A stretch of 64,000 nucleotides of DNA from Rhynchopus sp. YZ270_cl-10 (taxonomy: Eukaryota > Euglenozoa > Diplonemea > Diplonemida > Diplonemidae). The notes under the pieces were generated by a model. It made no database searches, had not been told where the DNA came from, and worked only from the letters and a program-made list of their open reading frames with translations. Below, piece by piece: positions 19,206 to 31,438 of this stretch. The stretch covers positions 868,001-932,000 of the forward strand of contig OZ037910.1 in NCBI GenBank assembly GCA_964035575.1, written 5' to 3'. Position 1 is the stretch's first letter. Each line of letters begins with the position of its first letter. The translations under genes and the position numbers were made by a program.

Positions 19206-22200
19206 ATGGATGTGCTCCTTTCAGCAGCTTCGATAGCATATGGCCCTTCGAACAACGAGGAGCGTGTTCGGGCAGAGACACACATCAAGGAGTACAAGCA
19301 GAGTCAGGGACGGCGTATTGCGGGGGACGGGTTCCGTCTTGTGCAAGACGTGAGCGCGTCGTCGTCGCTAATCACAAAGCACTTCGGCTTCCACCTGCTC
19401 GAGCATGCTGTCGAAAACCACTGGATCGAATACAGCCAACCCGAGGTGGACCAATGGAAGGCCACCCTCATGGCGCTTACCCTCACTGAAACGCATCCTC
19501 TTCTGCAGCAGAAGGTATTTCCATTCCACAATGCCCCATTTTTTTCCAGAAAACCTTCGATGCGGTATTTTTCTATCTTCATTTCTCTTTTTACAGATCA
19601 GCCATTTGATCGGTCTCTTAGCACTTCGTCTCTGGCCTCAGCAGTGGTCCGACCTTCTCCCCAACCTGGACACCCTCTGGCAACGTGGCGGCAAACAGCG
19701 TGAGGTTGCGACACGGTGCCTCCTCTCGCTTGCTGAGGAGGTGAGCATCCACTCTTACATTACCAGCGCACCGCACGAGAAGGGGAACACTGCTGTGGGC
19801 GTTGGCATCCACAGCGGCCGATGGGATTCCATGCAGATCGCCTCTGCACGAAAGCAAGAGGTTCTGAAGGCCTTTGAAGCAGCGTCGCCACGCATTGTCT
19901 TCTTGGTCAATACATACCTCGGGGAGAACTACCTCCAGATCCAAGCAACCGAAGAGCTCGATGTCCAAACCGAGCTCTCCGTCCAGCTATTAGGCAAGGT
20001 CGCGTTGTTTGTCGAATTCCAAGAAATGCTGCGCACCAACGTAACCGGTTGGGTCCGTTTAGTAACCCACCCTGCAACGGGAATGCAAATTGTTGACATC
20101 CTCATTGATATCTTCGATGCACTCAAACTCGATGACAAAAAACCAGGTTTTCTCGAAACGCTCAAATTTGTAGACGACCTACTGAACTACCTTTTACGCT
20201 ACCTTCAAGGGGACTGCCAAATGCTTGCAAACGACCCTTCCATTACAGTTGAGATGACAGACGTCCCCGAAAAGCTTGTATTAACACAACGCTTTTCTCT
20301 GAAGCTCTCCGACCTCTTTCTTGCCATAGCAAATAACACCTCGATGCTCAACAAACTCTGCAAAATTGATAAGGTCCAGGCCACACTCTCCATGCTCGCA
20401 GCACAGATGGTCACCCACCCATCTACCCTCATGCAGCTGAACGCAATCAACTTCGTCAAAAGGCTTCTCAACAACGAGGACATTGTAAAATACCTGGTGG
20501 GGGTTGGGGATGCATTCTTTCTCCCGGTGTTGACCTTTGTGAATCGTGTGCATTTGACCAAGCCTACGTTGTTGAAAAAGGCTGTAGTAAGTGCTAAGCA
20601 GTTGGGTAGTAGTGATGTGGACCCAAATGGGCATCTGGATGCGATGACGTGCATTATGCTTGTAGGGGAGTTTGAGGAGCAGGAGGAAGGGATGATTCTG
20701 CACCATGCACACCTTGCCTCGGCGCACCGTGAGCTTGCTGTTATCATCAACCGAGTGTACCCCGCAGGGTTCTTGCAGCATCTCGTCAACACAATGACCT
20801 TTGTCCTCAACAACGCTCAGGAATACCTCCCAAAGGAGAACACACCGCGCAACCCGATCACAAAGAATATCATGCACGAAACGAAGCTGTACCTATACTG
20901 GACCATGATGGAAACATCCTGCATGCACTTCACCGACTCTCTCCATGTTGATTCCATGCAGATTGATGCAAAGCTTTTTGCCGAGCTTGAACAAATATTA
21001 GGGCATTATATTACCTTTGAAATCACGGATGGGTTGGTTTTGGCACGGTATTTGGGGTTGTTGCAGTGTATGGCACAAATCCTTGCGAAGGTTTCTGTTC
21101 ACAATGGACGTCCAAATGCTATTTTATCCAAAGTCTTGGGCAAGCTCGTATCGTGCATGGGGTATAGATTACCTGCAGAGACGGGGCCGATTATGTCGCT
21201 GGACACTATCAGCTGCAGGAGAAAGGTGCAGACAGTGCTGTTAAATCTGTGTATGACATATGGACCACTGTTTCCCCCGCATTTACCGCTTCTAATCCAA
21301 GCATGGGAAGAGTTGCAAGCAAATTCGACATTAACCGACCAAGAGGTCTCTCTCCTAACCGAGGCTGTTACGACAGTGGCAAACTGCCTGCCTGATGCAG
21401 AGCGGGGTGGGGTGCTTTACAAAATCGTAGACCCGGTGGTTCCTGCTTGGCAAGGTTTGGAATCGTTGTACGCACAACGAGATGTTTTTCTTCGGTTTAT
21501 AGAAAGCATTTTAGCTCGCGGCGCTTCGAATAAGGAGTTTGAGGGAGCACGCAATACCCTCCGGAAATGCATTTCCGTTTTTCAAGGAGTGTTTCGCCGG
21601 TCTTCCTGCGGTGGGACAGAGAACGATACCCTACGGAATTTGGGGATTTTGTCGAGGCAGCTGCTCTCTGGGGTGGTTCAGTTGATTGTGGCCTTACATT
21701 GGGTGTGGACACCAGGGGTGTTGGGGGGAGAGTCGGTCGCGTTGTTAACGATTACGTCGGAGGAGAAGGAGCAGGCGACGGGAGGGAATGTGACACGATC
21801 GTCCGATTTGATATTAAAAGGGGACGCATTGACACCATCGCAGAAGGTGTTTGTAGGACGGCAGTACGTCTGCCAGCTGCGTGCATCTGCGTATGCGTTG
21901 TTGGGTTCGCTTGCTTCGTTCAGCCTGCAAAGCTATGCGGAATATCAGGGAGCGGTAGCCGCGCTCTTCAACGACGACCTTCGCAGCATCGAAGTCCTCC
22001 AGCTCAAATACTTTTTCAGCGATTTCTGCACCCCCTTAATGCTCCTGACCCCAGCAGCGCACTACACCATGCTCACAGAAATTCTCAAAAAAGTGTGCAG
22101 CTTTCTCCTCATGCGGCAATCCCAGGCGTGGTGCGAATACGACCAGAAATACAAAGCAAACCGCGAAGGTGGGGTGTTTTCCAAACGCGAGGGTGCCAAA

Positions 22201-23052
22201 GTGACCACCGACGATGCGTGGGCGTTCAAACTGCTTACAGATTTGACTGCCGAGGTTTCTGCCACCTTTTTTCATATTGCAAACATTGGGCATGGATCGA
22301 GAGTACAGAATACGAAATTGAAGCGGATTTCGCGGGACAGCAATGAGGCTGCTTTGATAACAGCAACGTGCACGGAGATGATGAGGGAGGACGCCATGCT
22401 GCGCCCTGTGTTGCAGCTGTTGACGGGGTGTGTCATGTTCCCCAGCACGGTGTCCGCAGTGCGTGCCGTGGAGGCGCTGCTCAAGCTTACACCCTCTATA
22501 GCTGCCCGCCCCTCGCTGCTCCCTGAGCTGACGCAGCTCCTCGGGAGCTCCATCCACCGTATCGCATCCCTGCAGCAGCAGCCTGCATCGGGCAACAGAG
22601 ACTCGCAGCTGGTCAACTACCTCATCAACCTCGTGACAGAGCTGTACCCGCCGCTCTGTTTCAACAGTGCGGAGCCGGGGAATATGTTGGTGCAGTTGGG
22701 TGTCCCAACGCAGGTATGGAAAGGGGTGTAGGTTTGTAGATAAAAATTGTTGTCTTTCGGGATTGTTTAGTGGTGCTGAAGACTGTGTTCGGCCGAATGG
22801 TGATGTGGTTCTGAAATTTGTGTTTTGTGTTGTTCTTTGTATCAAAACCAAATCCAAAAACCTAGTGGAGCACACTCTAGGGTAGCTACACTAATACAAC
22901 CAAGTTTTCAAAAACCAAAAACCAAAACACAGGACGTCCTCGACCTAGAGCGCTGCCTAAAGGAAGACAAGCAGGTAGGGAAGCGCCGCGGGCGTTTCAA
23001 GACGCTCTTCAACCCCAAGAAGGACGCTGCGAACGGAAGCTCCAAGGTATAG
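19206..23052 (+). CDS. XPO5: Exportin-5-like karyopherin
   Basis: Nuclear export receptor of the importin-beta superfamily; 1181 residues from exons 19206-19514, 19597-22713 and 22933-23052. XPO5 in animals is about 1200. The N-terminal match is diagnostic: LITKHFGFHLLEHAVENHWI and, across the first intron, LRLWPQQWSDLLPNLDTLW then GKQREVATRCLLSLAEEV. These parallel XPO5 (IVRHFGLQILEHVVKFRW, REWPQHWPDMLIELDTL). The rest is helical HEAT-type sequence. Introns are 82 and 219 nt; the second carries dispersed repeat I (22862-22910). The last exon ends SSKV with the stop. RNA or protein cargo cannot be told. Confidence 0.85.
22862..22910 (+). repeat. Dispersed repeat I in exportin intron
   Basis: GTGGAGCACACTCTAGGGTA then CTACACTAATACAACCAAG. 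Other copies at 23475-23530 and 56574-56620. All three lie just upstream of an AG. CACTAATAC resembles a branch-point sequence. Confidence 0.75.
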
Positions 23053-24619
23053 GGCAACAGCGTCACCACCCCCCCCATCTTCTCTCCCCACTGTATTGTC
23101 TTTCAACTGTTTTTGGCCTTAAAGAGGTTTCCTCTTCACTGCCAGGTAGTCAGTGGGAGCGTATTGCAGTAATGAAAATATCACCACAGAATATTTATTA
23201 CACACTTTACGCGCAAACAAAAACAGATCGGCAATCTCCCGCAGTATGATATCTTTGAAGGCACCAAACGGGTTGGAAACAGCGAGCAGGACGAAGCTGC
23301 GTGTACTGCACTGTTTTCATCTGTGTTACGCTAGGTTTTTCATTTTTTCCCACAACAACAAACAAAAAAAAAACCCCTGGGAAAGAAAGGGGAAAACTTC
23401 TCTCCTCGACAACTCACACATCTAACCTTAAGCCGATCTATCAGAAATAAACGAACGAAGAAGAAGAAAAAAAAAAGTGGAGTTCATCCTCGGGTGTCTA
23501 CACTAATACAACCAAGTTTTTCAAAAACAAAAAACAAAAAAAAACACAGAAACGATGTCTCCTCCTCACTACCCCATAAAAGACTGTCAATGATCTTCCT
23601 GTCTAAACGTTGCATTATTATTTTTTGAAGCCTCCCGAAGAAAAAGGAAAATAAATCCAAAAAAAAAAACAAAAAATCAGCGATCTCTAGCGCCCACCCT
23701 TATTCCCCATTAGTGCAGCACGATGCTGACGGGTATAGGGGTGTATACAATTTGTAGAAACGACTTTTATTTGTTAAGGTGACTAATCACAGAGAGAGAG
23801 GCTTAGGTTCATCTTAACGCGTTCTTATTTTTTTCTTTTTTTTGCACAGTCCATTTTCGCACCTTCTTTTTTTTCTTTTACTTAGGTTGCTAAGCATGAG
23901 AGGCTGAAGCGATCGCTTAGTATCGTCACATATTTTTTTGTGCATACCAATGAAGTGCTCTCTGGGGGTTCGATAACCCGCGGAGAAGTGCCCTGCGTAC
24001 ACCGATGAACGGTGAGGTGTTTTGCGCTTTCAACTTTTTTTCTCTTTTTTTCCATTCAAAGGTGCACCCTCTTGCCAACAATAAAGGACTGATTGCCTGT
24101 TTTTTTCTTCGTTTTGCTGCTTTAGATCGCTGGGTTTTATTTATATTTTTTTAGGTTGTTTTTTGTGTTTCTTCTACCTTGGTGCTTTTTGTCTATTTGC
24201 ACCGTTATTAAAAAATGTTACCTGCCTTTATTGCTTCGACCGTTACGTTTTCCAACACAGGATTCTCTCTTTTTTTTTTTCCCGTTTTTGATGTGCTGGT
24301 TTGGCGCAGAACAAAACAACAAAACAAAAGCTATACCTTATCTGCTCCTCCACAAACCTCCACCCCTGGTACACCCGGTCATTGTACCAAAGGTACACTG
24401 TGGTATTTCAAGTCAACTTTTTGTTTTTTTGGGGAAACGACATCATCCCTGACAACAAACTTGTGGAAACCCACACAGCTGATGCTAATAACGAATGTGA
24501 TCAAAGGTGACTAAAGCACGAAAGGCTTAGGTTCATCTTACAAACTTTTCTCTCTCTTTTTTTGTTCTACCTCTGACCCCTAACATTGCACAGAGTCGCA
24601 CTACACAGAGACAGCAAAA
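23053..24619. other. Intergenic repeat stack J-I-E-E-D-B-E
   Basis: No gene seen. Repeat J 23114-23214; repeat I 23475-23530; hairpin E at 23778-23816, with a divergent one at 23885-23930; full D at 23943-24030; B at 24360-24420; E again at 24504-24542, just before the glutaredoxin gene. Between them are T and A runs. Confidence 0.7.
24504..24542 (+). promoter_or_regulatory. Hairpin module E
   Basis: GGTGACTAAAGCACGAAAGG then CTTAGGTTCATCTTA. CTAAGC and GCTTAG arms form a short stem in most copies. Others: 8174, 16079, 23778, 29708, 30289, 34064, 38195, 46210, 54747. Confidence 0.6.
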
Positions 24620-25263
24620 ATGCTTAGAGGGGTATGCCGTGCTGGTGTGCGGGTGGGTCTGCGCAGTGCTGCACCCGTTGCGAGAGTGTCTGCCGTGCAG
24701 GCGACACCTGTTGCCTGGGTGCCACGCAGGTTCTGCAGCTTCTCGGACGAGGAGAAGACAGAGATCATGGATGAGATGAAGAACGACATCAAGTCGTCTC
24801 CCGTTGTTCTTTTCATGAAGGGTGAGCCCGAGCAGCCGCGTTGTGGGTTCAGCTCGAAGTCCGTGGAGGTGCTGAAGCAGTACGGTGTGGCCTACACCTC
24901 GTACAACGTGCTGGCGCACCCCGCAGTGCGTGAGGGCATCAAGGAGATCTCCGGGTGGCCCACCATCCCCCAGCTCTTTGTTGCAGGAGAGTTCGTTGGA
25001 GGATGCGATCTGATGCTTGAGATGCACCAGTCTGGCGACCTTGCCGACATCTTCCAGAGCAACAGTATGTAATTTATCAAATTTTGGTGTGAAGGGGGTG
25101 TGATAAAATGCTATTTTGGGGGTCGTCGGCCACACTTTAAAAGGGTTTCTTCAATTCATTGAATTCATTTTAAACATTTTCCCCATTCACAGATGTTGCC
25201 TTCCGCCACCCGCAGACCGGTATTACCCACACCCCCGTCCAGGGGGCAGGTAAGGACGAATGA
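24620..25263 (+). CDS. GRX5: Mitochondrial monothiol glutaredoxin
   Basis: Fe-S cluster carrier of mitochondrial ISC assembly; 171 residues from exons 24620-25064 and 25193-25263. The first 40 residues (MLRGVCRAGVRVGLRSAAPV) are an Arg-rich presequence. The active site is RCGFSSK with Cys75. Also conserved are MKGEPEQPRCGF, WPTIPQLFV and GEFVGGCDLM, which bind glutathione. The final exon adds FRHPQTGITHTPVQ, an unusual C-terminal tail. The 128-nt intron begins GTATGT and contains a remnant of the GGTGTG hairpin element (25086-25135). Confidence 0.95.
25086..25135. mobile_element. GGTGTG element remnant in GRX5 intron
   Basis: GTGTGAAGGGGGTG, ATGCTATTTTGGGGGTCGTC and GGCCACAC match the ends and core of 9191-9268 with internal loss. 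It fills about 40 percent of the intron. Confidence 0.6.
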
Positions 25264-25645
25264 GAAGAGGAAGCATAAAGCAAAAAAAAAAAATCCTGGG
25301 CTAACAATGAATGCAGTATGGGACCTATCAAATGATGTCGCATGATTGTGATTGTGCATTTGGTCGGGAAAACAGAAAGCGTGGGTCTCGCAGACGTTGT
25401 GTCTAATATAAAAAAAAATACAAAAAATGCTAGCTCGTTGTGTGGGATGGGTGGTACGGTCTGTTCCGTGTGCCCTTAGTGAGTATTTCAAACAAAAAAA
25501 ACCCCATCCTTGTTTAATACTTAAAGTGTTGGAAAGGAGAGTGGGGTGCGAAACCCAATGAAGGAGTGGAGCACGTTAGAACGAAACAAAAGTGAGCATA
25601 TTTTTTTTTGTTAAAATGGTGGGGATATTCGTCAAGTGACATCCA

Positions 25646-26070
25646 TTGCCGTGATGACCAAACTACATTAGGAATCTCTGTGTATTCACAAAAACGTGAA
25701 GATGAGCAGAACACGTGGAATTAAAGTCAGACTAGACTGAGCAACCGCTTTTCCGATTCGCTTTCCTCTGCGATTTTTTCATCTGTGATGATTCAAAATA
25801 ATCCTTGAAATCTGACTGCGTCTTGACCGGCACAAATGTAGAAAACCTTTTACATGACTAAACTTCTGAGACACACCACCCAGCTACATCCTTCTTTGGT
25901 GCATGCTTACCCGCAGTCTCTTCAGGATGGCTGTGTTCGTTGACACACACACATACACTCTCTCCCCCTTGCTGTGATGACCAAACTACATTAGGAATCT
26001 CTGTGCATTCACACAACGTGAAGATGAGCAGAACACGTGGAATTAAAGTCAGACTAGACTGAGCAACACA
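25646..26070 (+). promoter_or_regulatory. Repeat L, 5' region of glycoprotein 2
   Basis: Near-identical to 11726-12160, with a shorter CT microsatellite. Again two ~95-bp subunits. The preceding 25264-25645 shows nothing recognisable. Confidence 0.75.
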
Positions 26071-26196
26071 ACACACCTCTCGCTTTGTTCAAGCGACGCA
26101 GATGGCAGTTATTCTTCCACTACTTGTTCTGGAAGCATCACACTCCACATCCACACAGATTTGTACACCTTTCTAACTTGTTTTACTTTTGTAGCA

Positions 26197-29100
26197 ATGT
26201 ATTCGCTACTCTTTGTTGGGTGCGCTGTCGTTGCGCAAACCGCAACAGCTGGTAACATGACATTCAGCATGCCGAAAGATGACAACATGACCGTGGGCAG
26301 CGGAAGCTTCACGATGCCCAAGGACGACAACATGACCATGGGCAACAACATGACCTTCACGATGCCCAAGGACAACATGACTTTCAGCATGCCCAAGGAC
26401 GACAACATGACCATGGGCAACAACATGACCTTCAGTATGCCGAAAGACGACAACATGACCGTGGGCAGCGGAAGCTTCACCATGCCTAAGGACGACAACA
26501 TGACCATGGGCAACAACATGACCTTCACGATGCCCAAGGACAACATGACTTTCAGCATGCCCAAGGACGACAACATGACCATGGGCAACAACATGACCTT
26601 CACGATGCCCAAGGACAACATGACTTTCAGCATGCCCAAGGACGACAACATGACCATGGGCAACAACATGACCTTCAGTATGCCGAAAGACGACAACATG
26701 ACCGTGGGCAGCGGAAGCTTCACCATGCCTAAGGACGACAACATGACCATGGGCAACAACATGACCTTCACGATGCCCAAGGATGACAACATGACCTTCA
26801 GTATGCCGAAAGACGACAACATGACCGTGGGCAGCGGAAGCTTCACCATGCCTAAGGACGACAACATGACCATGGGCAACAACATGACCTTCACCATGCC
26901 CAAGGATGACAACATGACCTTCAGTATGCCGAAGGACGACAACATGACTATGGGCAACAACATGACTTTCAGCATGCCCAAGGACGACAACATGACCATG
27001 GGCAACAACATGACCTTCACGATGCCCAAGGACGACAACATGACCTTCACGATGCCCAAGGATGACAACATGACCATGGGCAACAGTGGATCATTCAGCA
27101 TGCCGAAGGATGACAACATGACCATGGGCAACAACATGACGATGGGTAACAGTGGAAGCTTCACCATGCCAAAGGACGACAACATGACCATGGGCAACAA
27201 CATGACCTTCAGTATGCCGAAAGACGACAACATGACCGTGGGCAGCGGAAGCTTCACCATGCCTAAGGACGACAACATGACCATGGGCAACAGTGGATCG
27301 TTCAGCATGCCAAAGGATGACAACATGACCTTCACCATGCCTAAGGACAACATGACCATGGGAAACAACATGACGATGGGTAACAGCGGAAGCTTCAGCA
27401 TGCCCAAGGACAACATGACCATGGGCAGTGGCAGCTTCACGATGCCGAAGGATGACAACATGACAATGGGTAACAGCGGATCATTCAGCATGCCTAAGGA
27501 CAACATGACCATGGGCAGCAACATGACAATGGGTAACAGCGGAAGCTTCACCATGCCGAAGGACGACAACATGACAATGGGCAGTGGCAGCTTCACCATG
27601 CCAAAGGACGACAACATGACGATGGGCAACAACATGACCTTCACCATGCCCAAGGACAATATGACAATGGGTAACAGCGGGTCGTTCACCATGCCCAAGG
27701 ACAACATGACCATGGGCAACAGTGGATCATTCAGCATGCCTAAGGACAACATGACCATGAGCAACAACATGACGATGGGTAACAGCGGAAGCTTCACCAT
27801 GCCCAAGGATGACAACATGACCATGGGTAACAGTGGATCATTCAGCATGCCTAAGGACAACATGACCATGAGCAACAACATGACGATGGGTAACAGCGGA
27901 AGCTTCACCATGCCCAAGGATGACAACATGACCATGGGTAACAGTGGATCCTTCAGCATGCCGAAGGGTGATGCGAGAGAGGAATGCACTGGACGCATGT
28001 CGATGTGGGGTGATGAAGAAAAGGAGTTCTGCTGTATGGCATGGGGCGTGGGATGTGGCGCGATTGCACGTTACAACTGCAACGTGACGGCGGACAACAA
28101 CGGCGTGGCGACTTGGGAGGAGGAGAAGAGAGCGTACTGCTGCGAACGCGACATGGTGGGTTGCGATGGCCTGGACAGGGCTGCGTTTGACTGCACGTGG
28201 TCGGCAGCGACGATGGAGCCATGGACACGTGTGCACAGCAAGTGGTGCTGCGAGAAGGAGAATGTGCGCTGCATGAACGCTGAGGAGCTGCAGGAGGAGC
28301 GTGAGGTGGAGATGTGCCTGAAGCGCGAGGCTGAGGCTGGAGGCTCGCACGCGATGAGTGCGGACATGGACGCGTGCTGCAGGAAGTTCGACATTGGGTG
28401 TGTGTCGGACGTGAACTGCTTTGACGGGACAAACGTGACGACGTGGGCTGAGGAGAAGCGCACGTTCTGCTGCCGTGAGAAGGACGTGGGCTGTGCGATG
28501 CAGTGCGACGTGGCAGCACTGCGCAGAGGTGATGTGCTCCTGCCGAGCCAGCAGGACTTCTGCTGCGAGGTCAAGGGTGCGTGGTGCTCGGACGACTACT
28601 TCACGGCACAGGCGCAGACAGACGCAGAGCTGGACGAGGTGGACGCAACTGCTGGGAAGACTGTGCGTGACGTGAGCCTGCGTCTGCAGGGCGACGCTGA
28701 TGTCTTGAGCAACCCGAAGCAGGTGCTGCGCCGCATCCGCTGGGCACTCCTTGCTGCCTCTGAGGAGCTCCAGATGTCGCCCAAGGACCTCATTGTGACT
28801 GTGCTTGGTGTGCTCATGGCGAACCACACGAAGCCGCCTGTTGGTCTGCCCGGGTGGTCTGTGGACGTGCCACGTTCCTGGAACGCACAGCTGCTGCTTG
28901 AGGAGACGTCGCGTCTGGCGGGCATGGGAGGCAACGCAACCGACAGCGACGCACGCACTGGGGTTGTGCTTGGGGACGATGCTGTGTCGGGCAACAGTGG
29001 CTACTTTGTGGAGGCGAAGGTTGTGGGTGACACGGCCACCTCTGCGGACAAGAAGGTGGGACAGGTGGCACAGACGATGGAGCAGGCGGCAAAGGGAACG

Positions 29101-29376
29101 GGACCACTGGGAGCTGGTGGGAACGGCCCTGAGGTGCGCCCGATTGGCTCTGGTGTGGAGGTGGGCACCACTGCCGGGGAAGCAAAGGAAGAGTCGTCGT
29201 CGTCATCGAACGGATGGGTGTGGGCACTGATTGCGTCTGTGGCAGCTCTGTGCACAGGGGGTGTGGTGGCTGCTTTTGTGGTGACAAGGAGACAGCAGCA
29301 GGCACAGGAGTCCGCAATGTACGAAGAGGCTCTGAACGAGTTCCAGGAGTCTGAGGCGAAGGTGGACCAGCTGTAA
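26197..29376 (+). CDS. Met/Asn-repeat surface glycoprotein, copy 2
   Basis: 1059 residues; same signal peptide, Cys-rich region, membrane helix (about 1005-1027) and tail as the gene at 12290. The repeat array is longer (to about residue 590) and contains more NMTFTMPKDD units and a variant MTVGSGSFT. Outside the array the two proteins are almost identical until the last residues, where this copy ends ESEAKVDQL. Both 5' and 3' flanks are duplicated too, so a unit of about 4.5 kb was copied 13.9 kb away. ATG lies 2 nt after a TTTTGTAG acceptor. Confidence 0.9.
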   Translation: MYSLLFVGCAVVAQTATAGNMTFSMPKDDNMTVGSGSFTMPKDDNMTMGNNMTFTMPKDNMTFSMPKDDNMTMGNNMTFSMPKDDNMTVGSGSFTMPKDDNMTMGNNMTFTMPKDNMTFSMPKDDNMTMGNNMTFTMPKDNMTFSMPKDDNMTMGNNMTFSMPKDDNMTVGSGSFTMPKDDNMTMGNNMTFTMPKDDNMTFSMPKDDNMTVGSGSFTMPKDDNMTMGNNMTFTMPKDDNMTFSMPKDDNMTMGNNMTFSMPKDDNMTMGNNMTFTMPKDDNMTFTMPKDDNMTMGNSGSFSMPKDDNMTMGNNMTMGNSGSFTMPKDDNMTMGNNMTFSMPKDDNMTVGSGSFTMPKDDNMTMGNSGSFSMPKDDNMTFTMPKDNMTMGNNMTMGNSGSFSMPKDNMTMGSGSFTMPKDDNMTMGNSGSFSMPKDNMTMGSNMTMGNSGSFTMPKDDNMTMGSGSFTMPKDDNMTMGNNMTFTMPKDNMTMGNSGSFTMPKDNMTMGNSGSFSMPKDNMTMSNNMTMGNSGSFTMPKDDNMTMGNSGSFSMPKDNMTMSNNMTMGNSGSFTMPKDDNMTMGNSGSFSMPKGDAREECTGRMSMWGDEEKEFCCMAWGVGCGAIARYNCNVTADNNGVATWEEEKRAYCCERDMVGCDGLDRAAFDCTWSAATMEPWTRVHSKWCCEKENVRCMNAEELQEEREVEMCLKREAEAGGSHAMSADMDACCRKFDIGCVSDVNCFDGTNVTTWAEEKRTFCCREKDVGCAMQCDVAALRRGDVLLPSQQDFCCEVKGAWCSDDYFTAQAQTDAELDEVDATAGKTVRDVSLRLQGDADVLSNPKQVLRRIRWALLAASEELQMSPKDLIVTVLGVLMANHTKPPVGLPGWSVDVPRSWNAQLLLEETSRLAGMGGNATDSDARTGVVLGDDAVSGNSGYFVEAKVVGDTATSADKKVGQVAQTMEQAAKGTGPLGAGGNGPEVRPIGSGVEVGTTAGEAKEESSSSSNGWVWALIASVAALCTGGVVAAFVVTRRQQQAQESAMYEEALNEFQESEAKVDQL
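26251..27965 (+). repeat. Coding repeat array, glycoprotein copy 2
   Basis: Same unit types as 12347-13755 in a different order and number. Higher-order blocks of about 160-230 bp are themselves repeated near 26400-26900. Confidence 0.9.
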
Positions 29377-31438
29377 GAAAATATATTATTCACATTCATT
29401 TACCCCGTGTTTTGTTTGCGTGTCTTTTGTCTTTTACAGAAACACAACCGGGTCGACTTACGATACATACATAACTTGTCTTTTTGTTAGTCAATTCATT
29501 TTGACGATTGTTTTTCACGACAACCTTTCCCCCCCGACTCTGTTGTGAAGTGTGCGTATTACATCTTTTGCTGTGGGCACCCCACATCGTAAGACTGTGA
29601 TCGCTTGCATTTTTTTGCAAGGAACTTTCAATACACACTTTGCTCAAAGTTTTTCCATTTTAACCCAAATATCCGAACAGCTTTCATTTTTTACATTCCT
29701 TTTTTATTTGGTGACTAAGCAGAGGCTTAGGTACATCTGATCAGCTTTCACTTTTTCTCTTTTTCTTTTTTCGACCAGCTTTTTGGTTCAACACACAGAA
29801 AATGTCGTTTTGAATTCTACTTTTATGAGAACCTCATGAATAAACATTCAGGAACGGTTGCAAAAATACGTACCTTTCCCTCGAAGGAGAGATTTTTTAT
29901 TTTTGCTTATTTTTTGTGTCATTGTGTAGAGCTGCTAGTTCCGTTTCAGATCCGGTGTCCCAGACTCCGCCCACTGGAACGAGCTATGTTGTGTTGTGTG
30001 AACGTTACGATCAGTATGTCACGACGGATGCTGTGCCTGAATTTCCCTGCACACCCCTTTGTGCCAGGAATTGAGCTTTGTTTGCAACCGCTTTCTGCTT
30101 GATTTGTAATACACACATGCCGCCAGCTTGATACACTGAGACGCATATTTTTTATTGTTGTTGATGTGCCTGCCCCAGGCACGTACATCTTTGCAAGATC
30201 TCCCTTCATTCTTTCTCTTCAGTTCAGCCCCTTCATGTGTGCACCTTGCGCGCACACATTTCATCTTTTCAAAGCATATTTCTTGAGATGACTAAGCACA
30301 GAGTCTTAGAAGGCACATCCTCCCTTTCCCCCCTTGCCCCCAAAATTTTACAATAATAAACAAGATCTCCTGCTTCAGTTCCTACGACTGAGTAGCATAA
30401 CACATGTCCTTGCAATTCCCCCAGACGCTGATACACACACACAGCGAAGCCCAGTGGTTACGCTATCTTCCTACGAGTGTTTTGCCTTACCTTGCAGTAT
30501 CTGCACGATAGCTTGTTTTGTTGCCGTGATGACCAAACTACATTAGGAATCTCTGTGTATTCACAAAAACGTGAAGATGAGCAGAACACGTGGAATTAAA
30601 GTCAGACTAGACTGAGCAACCGCTTTTCCGATTCGCTTTCCTCTGCGATTTTTTCATCTGTGATGATTCAAAATAATCCTTGAAATCTGACTGCGTCTTG
30701 ACCGGCACAAATGTAGAAAACCTTTTACATGACTAAACTTCTGAGACACACCACCCAGCTACATCCTTCTTTGGTGCATGCTTACCCGCACTCTCTTCAG
30801 GATGGCTGTGTTCGTTGACACACACACACACTCTCTCTCTCTTGCTGTGATGACCAAACTACATTAGGAATCTCTGTGCATTCACACAACGTGAAGATGA
30901 GCAGAACACGTGGAATTAAAGTCAGACTAGACTGAGCAACACAACACAACACGCGCTCCTCAAGGTTCTTTTTTGTACTCACGAAACGCAGCCTAGAGCT
31001 ATGGCCCGTTCATCTTTTCCACATCTAATTGTTGACAGTATCAAATGTCCTAGGTGTGCTAGCGTGTATTGTACACCGCTTCGTCCCAGTGACGAAAAGG
31101 CGAGGGGATTCCATCGAGGAGTGTGTAAAAAGGGCGTCAGGTATTCGCAGAGTGCCACGTAGTACATCCTTTTGGGACAAAACAAAGGGGTAAATCATCC
31201 CCACACCATTCATTGCATTCTTTGCAGTGCAGGTACGTCACCTTGAATCCCTAAGGGGATCGCACTTCTCGTTCCGCCCCCAGCGGGCATTGCTCTCTCA
31301 TCTGCTGCACCCCTCGAAGAATGGAAGAATTGTGTGCAATTTTATGTGCAATTTTTTTTACTCATTTGTCTCTTCACAAACACCCCCTCACAGCCCCCTC
31401 CACAGGAGTTCGAACAGAGCTCAACACCCCCTCCCCTA
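29377..31438. other. 3' flank of glycoprotein 2 and orphan L
   Basis: 29377-30321 repeats the 3' flank of copy 1, including E at 30289-30321, plus an extra E at 29708-29742. An orphan repeat L follows at 30523-30940. From 30941 to 31438 is unique sequence upstream of the rod-protein gene, with CCCCTCACAG and CCTCCACAG as candidate acceptors. Confidence 0.7.
30523..30940 (+). repeat. Orphan repeat L, no glycoprotein gene
   Basis: Third copy of the glycoprotein 5' region, again with both 95-bp subunits, but followed by unrelated sequence. It begins about 200 bp after the end of the second duplicated unit, as if a third unit was lost or never completed. Confidence 0.8.

Noticed and set aside
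19405-22731. Nup205/Nup192-type nucleoporin
   Set aside because: Helical repeats suggested this at first, but the N-terminal motifs and WPQQWSDLLPNLD match exportin-5.
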